Shown piece after piece: positions 12,453 to 22,495 of a DNA stretch of 64,000 bases (within the stretch, counting starts at the first letter, position 1; each line of letters begins with the position of its first letter). A program made the position numbers and the translations under genes. The DNA is from Malaya genurostris (lineage: Eukaryota; Arthropoda; Insecta; Diptera; Culicidae). The stretch spans positions 87,243,025 to 87,307,024 of the forward strand of contig NC_080571.1 of assembly GCF_030247185.1 (NCBI RefSeq). The letters run 5' to 3'. Below the pieces are notes generated by a model that worked only from the letters and a program-made list of their open reading frames with translations, was not told the origin of the DNA and did no database searches.

Positions 12453-13176
12453 CACAGACTAACAGACATGACAGTATGAGTAAATTCTTATAAAAAATAA
12501 TTTTTCGTGATGCACTAGTTCCACCTATATTATACTGCGCGAACTATTTACTATCGGTACACCCCTTGTGTTATGTAAAAGTTAATTTACTAGTTGGTTC
12601 CCCCTCGTTTGTCAACACCGATCAGCTGCTTGCAGGGATGCCTGATTTCATCATAATATTTGGAAATGAATCGTCACAGTAAATTATTATATTACGTTAA
12701 TAATATATTAAACTTTTTAGCGATGTTGGAAGGTAACCATTTATTTTTCTCAACATTGTTCATCTAGACTATTTTTTATTGTGTTGGTAATTTTCACCCG
12801 AAATTAAGTGGCGGCAGATCAGAAGCAAGTAAATATTGCCACTAAACGGGTTCGATTTTGTATTGCGTTGAAGGATGAGAGGTAGGCACAATTTTGTATA
12901 TAGTTTTGGCAATATGTATTAAATCTGTATCCTGCATGAAATTCGCATACAAATGCAAATACATATCAATACATTACAGGTAATTCTGTATAAATGGCAA
13001 CTCTGTTGGTAAATGAAAAAAATAAACACAGTCTAGATGACAGACAGGATGTTTTTGATAGGGTAACGTGGCGCCATCATAACACATGTGAGTACTGTCC
13101 CAAATAAAGGAATATTCGAAATGACAGTTAAAATGATTGAAGAATCTAATTTGAGTGTCCTGTCTGTTAGTCTGTG
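12453..13176. mobile_element. MITE, CACAGAC family with 7-bp target duplication, copy 1
   Basis: 724 bp with inverted ends CACAGACTAACAGACA / TGTCTGTTAGTCTGTG, flanked by TTTATAA on both sides (12446-12452, 13177-13183). It lies between the stop codon and purine tract of element B, so it jumped after B. Copies 2 and 3 lie at 49507-50214 and 57961-59462. No transposase is encoded. A 7-bp duplication with CA-starting ends would suit P-superfamily elements, but that assignment is only an inference. Confidence 0.88.
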
Positions 13177-13234
13177 TTTATAATTCAATGTGTTTACAGC
13201 AAAGCCTTAGATAAAAATAACTTCTAATATGGAG

Positions 13235-14551
13235 CTAATAATACAAAAAATCTTTCTTCCTCTTCTTAATCATATTTCGATCTGATCTTCTGAGAACACT
13301 CGATTGTATAGTTGTATTCCTATCATTTACTTGGTCTTCGATAGGAGTTCTTTCTCCAAAAAGAAATGAATCAGCCGCGAATCCATAGAAATCTGGTTCC
13401 TGATCGGACTCCTGCTCCTCTATTTCAGCAACGTCTTCTCTTCTCCGTTTGTTGGAATTTGTTTCCCGGTTACCTTCATGTATAACAAAATCAGGACCCG
13501 ATTTGCGTTGACAATCAATGGGCACTTCTAGCTGTTGCCTGTGTGCCATTACAATTCTGCCACCGAGTGAAATCTGAAAAACAGTTACAGAAATTCGTTT
13601 GAGAAATATTGCAGGTAACCATCGTCTTATATCACATCTATTTGCATTTTTGTAATAGATCAGGTCACCGCTTTTAAGATTGGCGAATTTGTCATTAAAA
13701 CTGTCAGCTGACAAATAAATATTGGGCGGTAAATCATCATGTTCCATTTTAAGATTATATTTAAAATTGCATTTGGGGTTTATCAAATCCAATAGTGTTT
13801 TTGGTTTGTATGAAAGGAGCCTTTCAGAGGGAAATTGACTGTCGCCCTCTAAACAGGTGTTTCTGTAATTTAAAAGAAAATAAGCAACTTGTAACTCTAT
13901 ATCTAATTTTCTTATTTCTGGGTCGATTAAAAATTTCTTGAATATCTCCTCTACCAAACGAACCATACGTTCCGCCTGTCCATTGCTTTCGGGATGATAT
14001 GGTGGGCTTTTCAAGACTTTTACCCCTTGATCGCCGAAAAAATTGATGAATTCATTTGAATTGAATGGCGGTCCACCATCTGTCACCAGCACGTCGGGCA
14101 AGCCAAATCGAGCGAAAACATTGAGAAAAATTTTCAAAACATTTCGGCAATCTGTACTTTGTTTCATATAATCTAATTCTATCCATTTCGTATAGCTGTC
14201 CACAATAACTAGAAATGTTTTATGTTCTAGATGGAAAAAATCAGCGTGCACTCTACTGAAAGGCTTCTTGGTTGGGTGCCATTGTGAATATGCTGCTGGG
14301 CTTGTAATGGGTGTGGTTTCGTTACATGCTCTACAGGATCTAACGTATTCCTCTATGTCATTGTTCATTCCGAACCAGTATACGGTTCTGCGAGCCAGTT
14401 GTTTAATTTTACTTATTCCAGTATGATTTCTATGTAGTAGTTTTAAAACTTTTAGTTTTAAAATATCAGGTATAATTACGCGATCCTGAAATAAAACACA
14501 CCCTTCTACTTCCTCTAGCTCTTGATTGTGAGAATAAACATCCCTGAACAT
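13235..14551 (-). CDS. Element B integrase region (downstream of frameshift)
   Basis: 438-residue open frame carrying the integrase: an HHCC zinc finger (LHRNHTG ... CRACNE), then a D,DX35E-type catalytic core with HADFFH, VTDGGPPFNS and SNGQAERMVR, then a basic C-terminal tail ending in RSDRNMIKKRKK. It continues the upstream frame after a single shift near 14650. The first methionine at 14551 is not a natural start, since the protein would be the C-terminal part of the polyprotein. Confidence 0.88.
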   Translation of the reverse strand: MFRDVYSHNQELEEVEGCVLFQDRVIIPDILKLKVLKLLHRNHTGISKIKQLARRTVYWFGMNNDIEEYVRSCRACNETTPITSPAAYSQWHPTKKPFSRVHADFFHLEHKTFLVIVDSYTKWIELDYMKQSTDCRNVLKIFLNVFARFGLPDVLVTDGGPPFNSNEFINFFGDQGVKVLKSPPYHPESNGQAERMVRLVEEIFKKFLIDPEIRKLDIELQVAYFLLNYRNTCLEGDSQFPSERLLSYKPKTLLDLINPKCNFKYNLKMEHDDLPPNIYLSADSFNDKFANLKSGDLIYYKNANRCDIRRWLPAIFLKRISVTVFQISLGGRIVMAHRQQLEVPIDCQRKSGPDFVIHEGNRETNSNKRRREDVAEIEEQESDQEPDFYGFAADSFLFGERTPIEDQVNDRNTTIQSSVLRRSDRNMIKKRKKDFLYY

Positions 14552-14609
14552 TCTATGTAAACGATCTGGCCACCCATGTCTGATAAATGTTAAAATTTTA
14601 GTTAAAAAC

Positions 14610-17378
14610 TCATCCTTTACCGTTTCTTTGGCGATTTCTTTGTAATCCAGAGGAAATTCCCCAGTAAAAATTTAGGCTTTTCACATACTCACGATCTAAA
14701 GCTATCGGCACAGATTGTGTAAGAGGAAATCGTGAGCAGAAATCTGCATTTCCCATCTTGGAAGAAGGTCGGTAGATAATTTCATAATCATAAATCGAAA
14801 GCTCTACAATGTAACGTTGCAGTCGCGTTACTGATATTTGGTTTTTTCCTTCTTTTCCAAATATTCCTATTAAAGGCTTGTGGTCAGTATAAATCACAAA
14901 ATGCATGCCAAATAAAAATTTATGAAATTTTTTAACTGTACATACTACCGCTAAAGCCTCTAAGTGTAGAATGGGATATTTCTTCTGTGCCTCGTTCAGG
15001 CTAAAAGACGTGAAGTAAATAGGGCGTTCTTCTCCATCTATTACATGTGACATCACACCTCCTAAACCATAACTAGATGCGTCTGTGGTTACCACAATTT
15101 TTTTCACAGGGTCAAAATATTCCAATAAACATGGTCGTAGAAGAAATCTCTTACAGTCTTCAAAAGTCTTTTTACATTCTTCATTCCAGATAAATCTTAC
15201 GTTCTTCTTGAGCAAACTGTAAAGGCATTGGATCCGAGACGAAAGATTAGGAATAAATTTGGAGTAATAATTCACTAAACCTAGAAATGCCTTTAGTTCC
15301 GACACATTTCGTGGAGCTCTCGCTTCACGAATAGTATCAATTTTTTGTGAACAAGGAAGTAAACCTTCTTTTGTCAAAATATGTCCCAAATATGGCAACT
15401 CTGTAACAAAAAATTTGCATTTTTTTAGATTAACCTTAATGTTAGCTCTAGACAATCTTTCTAGGACTAAATAAAGTTTATCTTTGCAGTCTTCCAAATT
15501 TTTTCCTGAAATCAAAACATCATCAAGGTAACAAACTACGTTTTCCAAACCGAGGAGAACTTGGTCCATGACTTTCTGAAATATGGACGCACTAGACGAT
15601 GCTCCTTGAGGTAAACGGTTGTATGTATATAAGCCCTTAATGGTATTAATTACCATAAATTTTCTTGAAGCTCGTGACAACAATAGCTGTGTATATGCGC
15701 CCGCTAGGTCGAGAGAACAGAAAATTCTAGATCCCGAGAGAGAGGCAAAAATGTCCTGAGCTACGGGTAATGGATATGTGTTCGGGACTATCACTTTATT
15801 GATAGAAACCTTGCAATCGATCACTAAACGAATATTCTGGTCTTTTTTTAACACAATTACCACCGGAGATGCCCATTCACTGGTATCAACAGGTGTAATC
15901 ACCCCGTCTCTCTCAAGAGAATCCAAATAATCAATAACTGTTCCCCTCAACCGAAGCGGCACCCCATAAGCTTTTTTGAAAATAGGCATGGTCTCTTTCA
16001 ATACAAGGTCTCCTTCATACCCGACTATTGGATTTGAAAAATCCCCATCAAAAACTGTTGAAAACTTACTTTTCAACTCATCAATATAATCTTCCATGCC
16101 AATCTTGTGAACTTTCCGTTCCTGAATCCGTAACGAGAAATTATTTCTCCATCCCGCACATAGGCAGTCCAACCAGGTGCGACCCATCAATGGTATGAAA
16201 TTGTTGTCACACCGAAGTACAATCAGATAAAGTTGTTGCCTTTTTCCTTTAAACTCTACTGACACACTCAACCTTCCTAGAACCTTCAACCTTTTGCCAT
16301 CAATCACTGCTAAATTTTTATTGCAGGGTAAAAGCTTGTTTTGTGAAAAACTCTTCAAAAATAATGCTTCTGAAATAACGGTCTCAGCAGACCCACTGTC
16401 AATTTCCATTTGTATACTCCTGTTTTCTACTAAAACGTCAACATAACAGGGTTCATTAATATAATTTACCGCGGAAATCATCATACAAGACATATCATCG
16501 TCATCATCATCTTCTTCTTCCTTATCATGCTTTGATCTTTTAAAATTTTCGACTGAACCCTCGGTTGCATTTTCTTTAGGTGAACCTAGAAATTTGACTT
16601 CTGCTCGGTATCTATCTCTGCCATGCAATTTATAACAAAATTTACGAGTGTGCCCTCTTCTCTTACAAAAAGAACACACATATGATGGTTTATCCAACCC
16701 ATATCTTCGATCACTGTAACCTTCTTTTTTATCTCTAGGTGAAAAGGATACGTTACGATTGTTACTTCTGCTTCTACCTCTGTATCTCTGCTTTGAACGA
16801 GATCGAATCTCTTTTCTACCCAAATGAGCAATTAATGATGTGTCATGCTCATCATCTTCTTTCAATACACTTGTTCTATTATTAGAAATTTCGTGATTCA
16901 TTATCAATTTCTCTGCCCTAGCAGCAGTGAGATCATCTTCATCGCACAAACGTTTTTGAATGTCTCTATTATAAACACCAATCACTAAAAGGTCGCGAAT
17001 CGCCCTGTCTTTAAACGTACCAAAACCACATTGTTCAGCTAAAACCTTTACCGCGATCACGAAGTCCTCTAATTTTTCATTTTTGCCTTGTCGTCTACTC
17101 CAAAATTTGTAGCTGTGTATTACTTCAGAATCACATTTGTCAAATCTCTTTTTTAATGCTTCTGTGATCTGCTGATACGTAAGGTTTTTAATGTCCTGAC
17201 CGGGAAAAAGTTTTTTTATTTCAGAAAATACCGTAACACCACATACGGCGAGAAATGATGTCTTGTATCGGATTTCCGGCACATTATTGTTTATGAAAAC
17301 ATACTCAAGCTGTTCGATGTATTGTGCAAAAGGGATTGAATTTGGCAGGTAAGGCTCAACAGTTGTTGACACCGACAT
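14610..17378 (-). CDS. Element B Gag-protease-RT-RNase H
   Basis: 922 residues from an ATG at 17378. The gag region resembles elements A and C. A CCHC knuckle (CX2CX4HX4C) lies at residues 235-248, after a basic Arg/Ser stretch. An acidic run of aspartates lies near 290. The protease D-S-G-S lies near 328, the RT YLDD near 617-620, and RNase H motifs TDASSYGLGG and TDHKPL follow. The frame closes at 14610, shortly before the integrase finger. Compared with element C, the reading shifts by one base near 14650. A programmed shift, a recent mutation and an assembly error are all possible. Confidence 0.88.
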   Translation of the reverse strand: MSVSTTVEPYLPNSIPFAQYIEQLEYVFINNNVPEIRYKTSFLAVCGVTVFSEIKKLFPGQDIKNLTYQQITEALKKRFDKCDSEVIHSYKFWSRRQGKNEKLEDFVIAVKVLAEQCGFGTFKDRAIRDLLVIGVYNRDIQKRLCDEDDLTAARAEKLIMNHEISNNRTSVLKEDDEHDTSLIAHLGRKEIRSRSKQRYRGRSRSNNRNVSFSPRDKKEGYSDRRYGLDKPSYVCSFCKRRGHTRKFCYKLHGRDRYRAEVKFLGSPKENATEGSVENFKRSKHDKEEEDDDDDDMSCMMISAVNYINEPCYVDVLVENRSIQMEIDSGSAETVISEALFLKSFSQNKLLPCNKNLAVIDGKRLKVLGRLSVSVEFKGKRQQLYLIVLRCDNNFIPLMGRTWLDCLCAGWRNNFSLRIQERKVHKIGMEDYIDELKSKFSTVFDGDFSNPIVGYEGDLVLKETMPIFKKAYGVPLRLRGTVIDYLDSLERDGVITPVDTSEWASPVVIVLKKDQNIRLVIDCKVSINKVIVPNTYPLPVAQDIFASLSGSRIFCSLDLAGAYTQLLLSRASRKFMVINTIKGLYTYNRLPQGASSSASIFQKVMDQVLLGLENVVCYLDDVLISGKNLEDCKDKLYLVLERLSRANIKVNLKKCKFFVTELPYLGHILTKEGLLPCSQKIDTIREARAPRNVSELKAFLGLVNYYSKFIPNLSSRIQCLYSLLKKNVRFIWNEECKKTFEDCKRFLLRPCLLEYFDPVKKIVVTTDASSYGLGGVMSHVIDGEERPIYFTSFSLNEAQKKYPILHLEALAVVCTVKKFHKFLFGMHFVIYTDHKPLIGIFGKEGKNQISVTRLQRYIVELSIYDYEIIYRPSSKMGNADFCSRFPLTQSVPIALDREYVKSLNFYWGISSGLQRNRQRNGKG

Positions 17379-18065
17379 TCTTTAATAAATATATATTGAG
17401 GAAAATAAGATAAAAGAAAAGCACACAACAAATAGAAAATTAGTAAAAAAAAATAAAACTTCGTGCTTTTTCAAATTTCTATGAACAAACAAGAAATAAA
17501 ATACGTCCAATGAATAAAAACAAAAACAGATTCACATACCTGAATTGATTCAATACTTCACTCTATGAAAACTGCTGTACCCGTTGAATAGAATACTTGT
17601 TTAAAATATAACTGCTTCCGCATATAAACCTCCTGCAACCAAACTGGTAACAATTAATTCAGCAACCAACCAGTTCTTCCTCTACCGCAGCTCACTATGT
17701 AAAATTCTTCACGTTAACTCAGCTTCGATATAAAAACAGTTGTCTATCCAGATGATGTTTCGTACTCGTCGACAAAATCACAGCGAAATAAACAAATCAC
17801 TGTGTTGAATCAATTGAGATGAAAATGTTATTTACAAACTGTTTGATCGCCGAGAAACGTCGAGGTAAATTGACAAGCAAATGAGTTCCTGACGTTTATG
17901 TCACTCATGCAAACAGGTGAAGTGAGAGATATATCAATTTACTCTCCACTGTAACTCACTGAGTTACCGAAATAATTCGCCGTGTTTTCACAGACAAACT
18001 TACGCTGGTTATGTAAAGCACAATTAAAATAGTATACTCCGGAAAACTTTACGGAGACGTCCTTA
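17379..18065 (-). other. 5' leader of element B
   Basis: Untranslated leader between the primer-binding site and the gag start. AT-rich, with no ORF of note. Confidence 0.7.
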
Positions 18066-18080
18066 ATCCTCGTCGCCAAT

Positions 18081-18307
18081 TGTAATAACTCCAAAAAGGC
18101 CGACAAAGCCAGGCGGTTACGAACAAAGAATATGTAGATAAAATATATGAAATTCGGCGTCACTGAAACACTTCTGGTTTAACTGATGTAAGATAATCGA
18201 ATGACTTATAATTCAGAACTCTCGGTACATGGCAAGCAAACTTAATATTTCTCTCTTGAGAGTGAAACTCTCTTCTGGGTTTCAATCTCTTCAGCACCTA
18301 CATAACA
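18081..18307 (-). repeat. 5' LTR of element B
   Basis: 227 bp. It is followed (minus direction) by two bases and then the tRNA-Ser-type primer-binding site at about 18066-18078. Confidence 0.93.
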
Positions 18308-18312
18308 CATAT

Positions 18313-18929
18313 CAACGAAGTATAGTTGTTTATTGGAAAATTAACGGTCACCATGGTAAGGCTAAATTTCCATTTACAGTGATATCAGTTTAATCAGTAT
18401 TTTTATAAAGGTACATGTTTAATCAGGCGTGGCACTAACTGTGCAATTAATTATGTATTTTATTTTAATTATCTTAATGATATCAATTCATTAATCATGC
18501 ATCATCCAATCTGGTATCGTTGAATATAATTCATCTTTACGTCACAGTTGTATACAATTTTGCATCAAATTAGTTCTGCTTTTTGAGATAGTTTTATTTG
18601 AGAAATAGGTCTGATATAATAATCTCTCTTGTGTACTCTACAGTTTTGATCACCGATGTGAAAAGAAGATCGATATATTGAAGATCACTCACAATATTTT
18701 ACCAGTTTAAAAACATATTGCTCACAAATCTTTATTACATTATTACGACCTTAATAGTTCAGAATAACATTTTGGTTGAGAGTTGTGCACACACCTAGTT
18801 CAATCGTCCCAAATTTCATTAAGCTGAGAGCCAGTATAGCTGAAATTGATTCGTTCGGCCAGCACCTAGCATAACCTATAAATTGAAGCAGTTTTGAACT
18901 AAACTTAGATGAATTCTTACGTTTTTTGC
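18313..18929. other. Intergenic, no gene seen
   Basis: AT-rich sequence to the right of element B. I see no domain, RNA gene or clear terminal repeat. Confidence 0.4.
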
Positions 18930-21010
18930 ATCATAGCTCTATATGACATGTTGCAATTTCATACACACTACCCTGTATTTTAGGAACAGAAAGTCGGACA
19001 TGGATAAAATTTAACATCAACTTATGTAAACATAATCCTTTCCATTTAAATCTGGGTTTGCGAAAATCCGCCTGGCCGTTTCTGAGAAATTGGAGTGATT
19101 TTCGATTTGATGCGCACGATAATTTTCCCGGTACTTTCGGAACCAGAAACGATGATCCGGTATACTCAAAAATCAACATATTTGGTCATCAACTAATCAT
19201 ACCTGCTTAATTGAAGCATTACACGGCTATTTGAATGTATTTGGTCTGATGTATGAAAACACGCTCCTGAAAGTGATTTTTTAACTTATCAGCCTGTAAT
19301 TCCGAAACCAAAAGTCGAATCCGGATGAAATTTTATAGGGTTATAAAGGTTTGTAAGATCTTTCATTTGAACCTAATCTTCGAGAAAATCGAGTGTACTT
19401 ATTTAGTTCATTTTGCACATTTCACTCCATAACTACGGAACCGGAAGTCCACCTAGTGGTGTAATGATGCCTTTCTCATATTACTCATTACAACATTCTC
19501 AAAAATAACTGTGCATTAGATAGAAGTAGGAAAATTTGTTCGGACTTAATCTAACAAACTCTACAAATCCTGTTTACCTTGTAATTCCGGAACCGGAAAT
19601 AGTATCCACAACAAATTTAGGAATTCCGTATTAAACTGTAAGACTTTTCCTTTGAACATATAAGTTTGTGAAAATAGATTTGACCATCTTGGAGTTTGGT
19701 TATTTGCAGTTTTTTATCACCATTCCAATTTCATTCGAACCCGGATTCAGATGACCGGAATAGCCGAAGTTGATTCATTTGCAGCAGCCAACATGAAACT
19801 ACATTGACATTCTTTTATTTTTTTATATAATTTATTTTACCCCAGCTTTAAATTATTTTATTGTTTCGGTCGCATTTATCATAAAAGAGCTAAAATTTGT
19901 ATCGTCTTTTACCAATATCACACACTAGTAGCAGACGTTTTCTTTATAGTGTCGTGTACGAAATAGAACAAAGCATGCATCGTTCGTTTTGTGTTTTCTT
20001 CTTCCACCGTACCACTTACCGGTATTATACATATTGTCATTCTATATGGCTTTGGCTTTGAAAACTTTGACACTCATCGCCCTGTAGCTGCGGAACCGGA
20101 GGTCGGATCCGGATAAAATTACACAGTAGCTTTAAAGATAATCGCCCTTATTCTGAATAACGTCGTATCGTTTTTTCGCTCGTATTTCATTTGTATTCCC
20201 CATAACGCTAGCAAAATCAAAGGTAGCTATGATTCGATCGAACCACATTTGATCGAAAAATCAATACGTCGTTATTCAGAATAAGGGCGAATATGAGCTT
20301 TAATTCAAATCGAGGTTTGTGAAAATCGGTTCAACCATCGCAGAGAAATGCACTTCGCATTCTATATTTTGAGTATTCTTCATCACTTTCGGTGCTTCCG
20401 GAACAGGAAAAAGGGGGACCAGCAGAGCCGCATTAAGTTTTTATGCCCACAAACTAACAAGCACTGTAAACTAGAAGAATTTAGAGGACAGTTTTATGGG
20501 ATTTGTGCCTGTTTTTGACCATCGTTTGTGGAAAAATACTAATGAAATTGGTAAAGTCGGATACAGATAAATTGTTCTATGAAATTTTAGAAAACTATAA
20601 GATCAAATCGGTTGAAAAATTTAATAGCAGGCTATGGGACTATAAGACCCTTCATTTCAACACAGACATTTGCTCAGGTCGTCGAGCTGAGAAAGGTAAA
20701 AAATCGGTTGAGTAGTCTCTGAGAAAATGCACTTTTTCTTCATTTTTAGTACGTTTCACTCCGTTACTCCCGAAACGGAAGTTCGATCCGGGTAACATTC
20801 AATAGGAGCCTATGGGACCATTCATTTGATTCTAAGTTTGTGAAAACCATCTCCGAGAAAATCGAGTACAAACTTTTGTTACATACACAAACGAAAATTT
20901 TTCGTACTTGAAGAACTGAGTCGAATAGTATATGACACTCGGCCCTCGGTTCAAAAGTCGGTTTACACAGTCATTGCATAGCCTTTCTATTTAAGAAAGG
21001 TAAAAAGCAA
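18930..21010. repeat. Degenerate tandem repeat block (CCGGAACCGGAAGTC type)
   Basis: Repeated, diverged units of roughly 200-300 bp. Each has a GGAACCGGAAGTCxGATCCGG-like box, then AAATT, then a TTTCATTTGAA box and a GTGAAAATCGGTT...GAGAAAAT box. Examples start near 19300, 19430, 19580, 20090 and 20770. The block ends in the small hairpin CCTTTCTATTTAAGAAAGG (about 20982-21000). It looks like an old dispersed element family with internal tandem structure. No protein is encoded. Confidence 0.65.
20141..20290. mobile_element. 150-bp palindromic MITE
   Basis: Inverted ends TCGCCCTTATTCTGAATAAC and the reverse complement at the other end, nearly perfect over about 25 bp. It is inserted in the tandem repeat block. 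The target duplication is unclear (possibly AAT). No coding capacity. Confidence 0.7.
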
Positions 21011-21410
21011 ATACTGTATTCACATGCTGTAAACATCAATTTTAATCCAATCACTCAACATTTTTTATTCAGCTACTTTAAGAATTTACCTTAATCAGCT
21101 TGACTATCGTACACAGTAGTAACAGGAGCGCACTTGTCTGACAATTTCAGCAAGTATAGCGAACACAAGGAGTAATTCGAAATACTCGAGTAATTGTGGA
21201 CTGTAGAATAATTCATCCTAGGAAACCGCATGGCAAAATGGCCGGATCGGACACGAATTTCCGTTTGTGTATGGCTATTTTGAAACCTATCTAATCTATC
21301 GCCAATATATCCATTTATTAAATAAATATTGCATGATTTTATTCTTTTCATTTGTATCAGTGTTCTAAAAGTTCAACAGGACAATGTATGATGCAGTACT
21401 TTGACAGTTG

Positions 21411-21452
21411 TTAATGCAAACGAAAAGGAGACTCAACTTGCTGCTGTATACG
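21411..21452 (+). other. Putative 5' UTR exon of the DMAC2L-like gene
   Basis: A good donor (CGGTAAAT, GT at 21453) is followed by a pyrimidine-rich tract and the acceptor TTTTGCAG ending at 21529, just before the likely start codon. This suggests a 77-nt intron in the 5' UTR. The transcription start is not visible. Confidence 0.5.
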
Positions 21453-21532
21453 GTAAATATTATACTTAGTTGTATTTCACCTATTTCACCGATTCGAGAT
21501 TTCTTTCAAAAAACAATTATATTTTGCAGACA

Positions 21533-22111
21533 ATGCTTGCTTCCAAGGGATGTAGTGCCGTTTATCGTACGTTTCCAACGAAAATACCCAATCGCGGGTT
21601 TTGGGCATGGGTCAATATGATGTTCAACCGGGTAGATGAAAATCGCCTTAAGCTTGTAGGACCGGACCGACTGTGTGCCGAGTGGCTACTAAGAAATGGA
21701 GCCAAAGCTAAATTTGTTAATATTCCAAACATGCAAATCAACTATAACTTATTACCGCAGGACTCCGTTCCCGTTTTAATAGAAGAGTTAGATGGTACGG
21801 AGTCGGGAATAATGCACATCGGATTTGATCACCTGAAAGGGTTAAAACACTTGAGAAAAGTGAAGCTACATAAATGTGTATACCTGGAAGATCGAGCTTT
21901 GGCAAAGCTTCGCATCGTTGCGGATACCCTTGAGGATCTCGAAGTGTCAAGCTGCAAAAACATTTCGGATGCTGGTTTACTACAGTTGAAAGATTTGAAA
22001 AAACTAAAACAGTTAAAAACTTATGATTTGCCGTACGTCAGAGACATTGGGGCCGTGGAAAGCAGCCTGAAACAGGCTTTACCAGGATGTCGAATGGATT
22101 TGAAAAGTTAG
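21533..22111 (+). CDS. DMAC2L: ATP synthase subunit s-like / DMAC2L, mitochondrial
   Basis: 192 residues, close to the ~200 of the animal family (ATP synthase coupling factor B, DMAC2L). The start at 21533 directly follows a splice acceptor. The N-terminus is basic and hydroxylated, as in a mitochondrial presequence. Diagnostic stretches are FWAWVNMMFNRVD, VGPDRLCAEWLLRNGA and IMHIGFDHLKGL, followed by leucine-rich repeat-like segments (LEDLEVSSCKNISDAGL, LKQLKTYDLPYVRD). The family is a matrix LRR protein linked to ATP synthase and respiratory complex assembly. The frame is intact and the gene ends 385 bp from KANSL3, tail to tail. Confidence 0.92.
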   Translation: MLASKGCSAVYRTFPTKIPNRGFWAWVNMMFNRVDENRLKLVGPDRLCAEWLLRNGAKAKFVNIPNMQINYNLLPQDSVPVLIEELDGTESGIMHIGFDHLKGLKHLRKVKLHKCVYLEDRALAKLRIVADTLEDLEVSSCKNISDAGLLQLKDLKKLKQLKTYDLPYVRDIGAVESSLKQALPGCRMDLKS

Positions 22112-22495
22112 TGCGCTACATTCATATGTTCGACATGATCGCATGAGAAGGGAATAGTTAGTAAGATCCAACGAATTGGTTTGAACGGCGTAGTGGGGAA
22201 TAGTCACAAATGGATATTGTTTTTATATTTAAATATCGTGTGAAATATAAGGATAAGTATGTATTTTGATTTTGTGCGAACCTTTGTTAAACTGCCTCTA
22301 CGCGTTTATTTCACCACGGTTTTAACTATTTATGCATTCACCGACTAGTGATTTGTGAATAAGCCTGGGAGAACTTCACTATTTCTTTCATTAGGTAAAA
22401 CGGCAAGCTCAATAAATATCTTCCGACATGTTACCGTCCATAGGTATTTATTGTAAATTAACTAAATACGATTTATACACATAAACTTCTAAAGC
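22112..22495. terminator. Shared 3' intergenic region of DMAC2L-like gene and KANSL3
   Basis: Convergent 3' ends. AATAAA is present on plus near 22411, and its complement TTTATT near 22305 and 22446 could serve KANSL3. These are candidate polyadenylation signals only. Confidence 0.45.

Larger units (their letters stand above)
12191..18307 (-). mobile_element. Ty3/Gypsy-type LTR retrotransposon B (young)
   Basis: Full-length element on the minus strand with 227-bp LTRs and a CATAT target duplication (12186-12190, 18308-18312). The LTRs differ at only two positions (about 99%). The primer-binding site, read on minus from plus 18078, is TGGCGACGAGGAT, the best tRNA-Ser match of the three elements. 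A purine tract AAAAAAGGGAGGAG abuts the 3' LTR (plus 12418-12433). The gag-pol is open apart from one frameshift near 14650. A 724-bp MITE sits in the 3' untranslated part. Confidence 0.93.

Noticed and set aside
21091..21351. 86-codon minus-strand frame upstream of the DMAC2L-like gene
   Set aside because: No motif, no splice or promoter support, composition like noncoding sequence.
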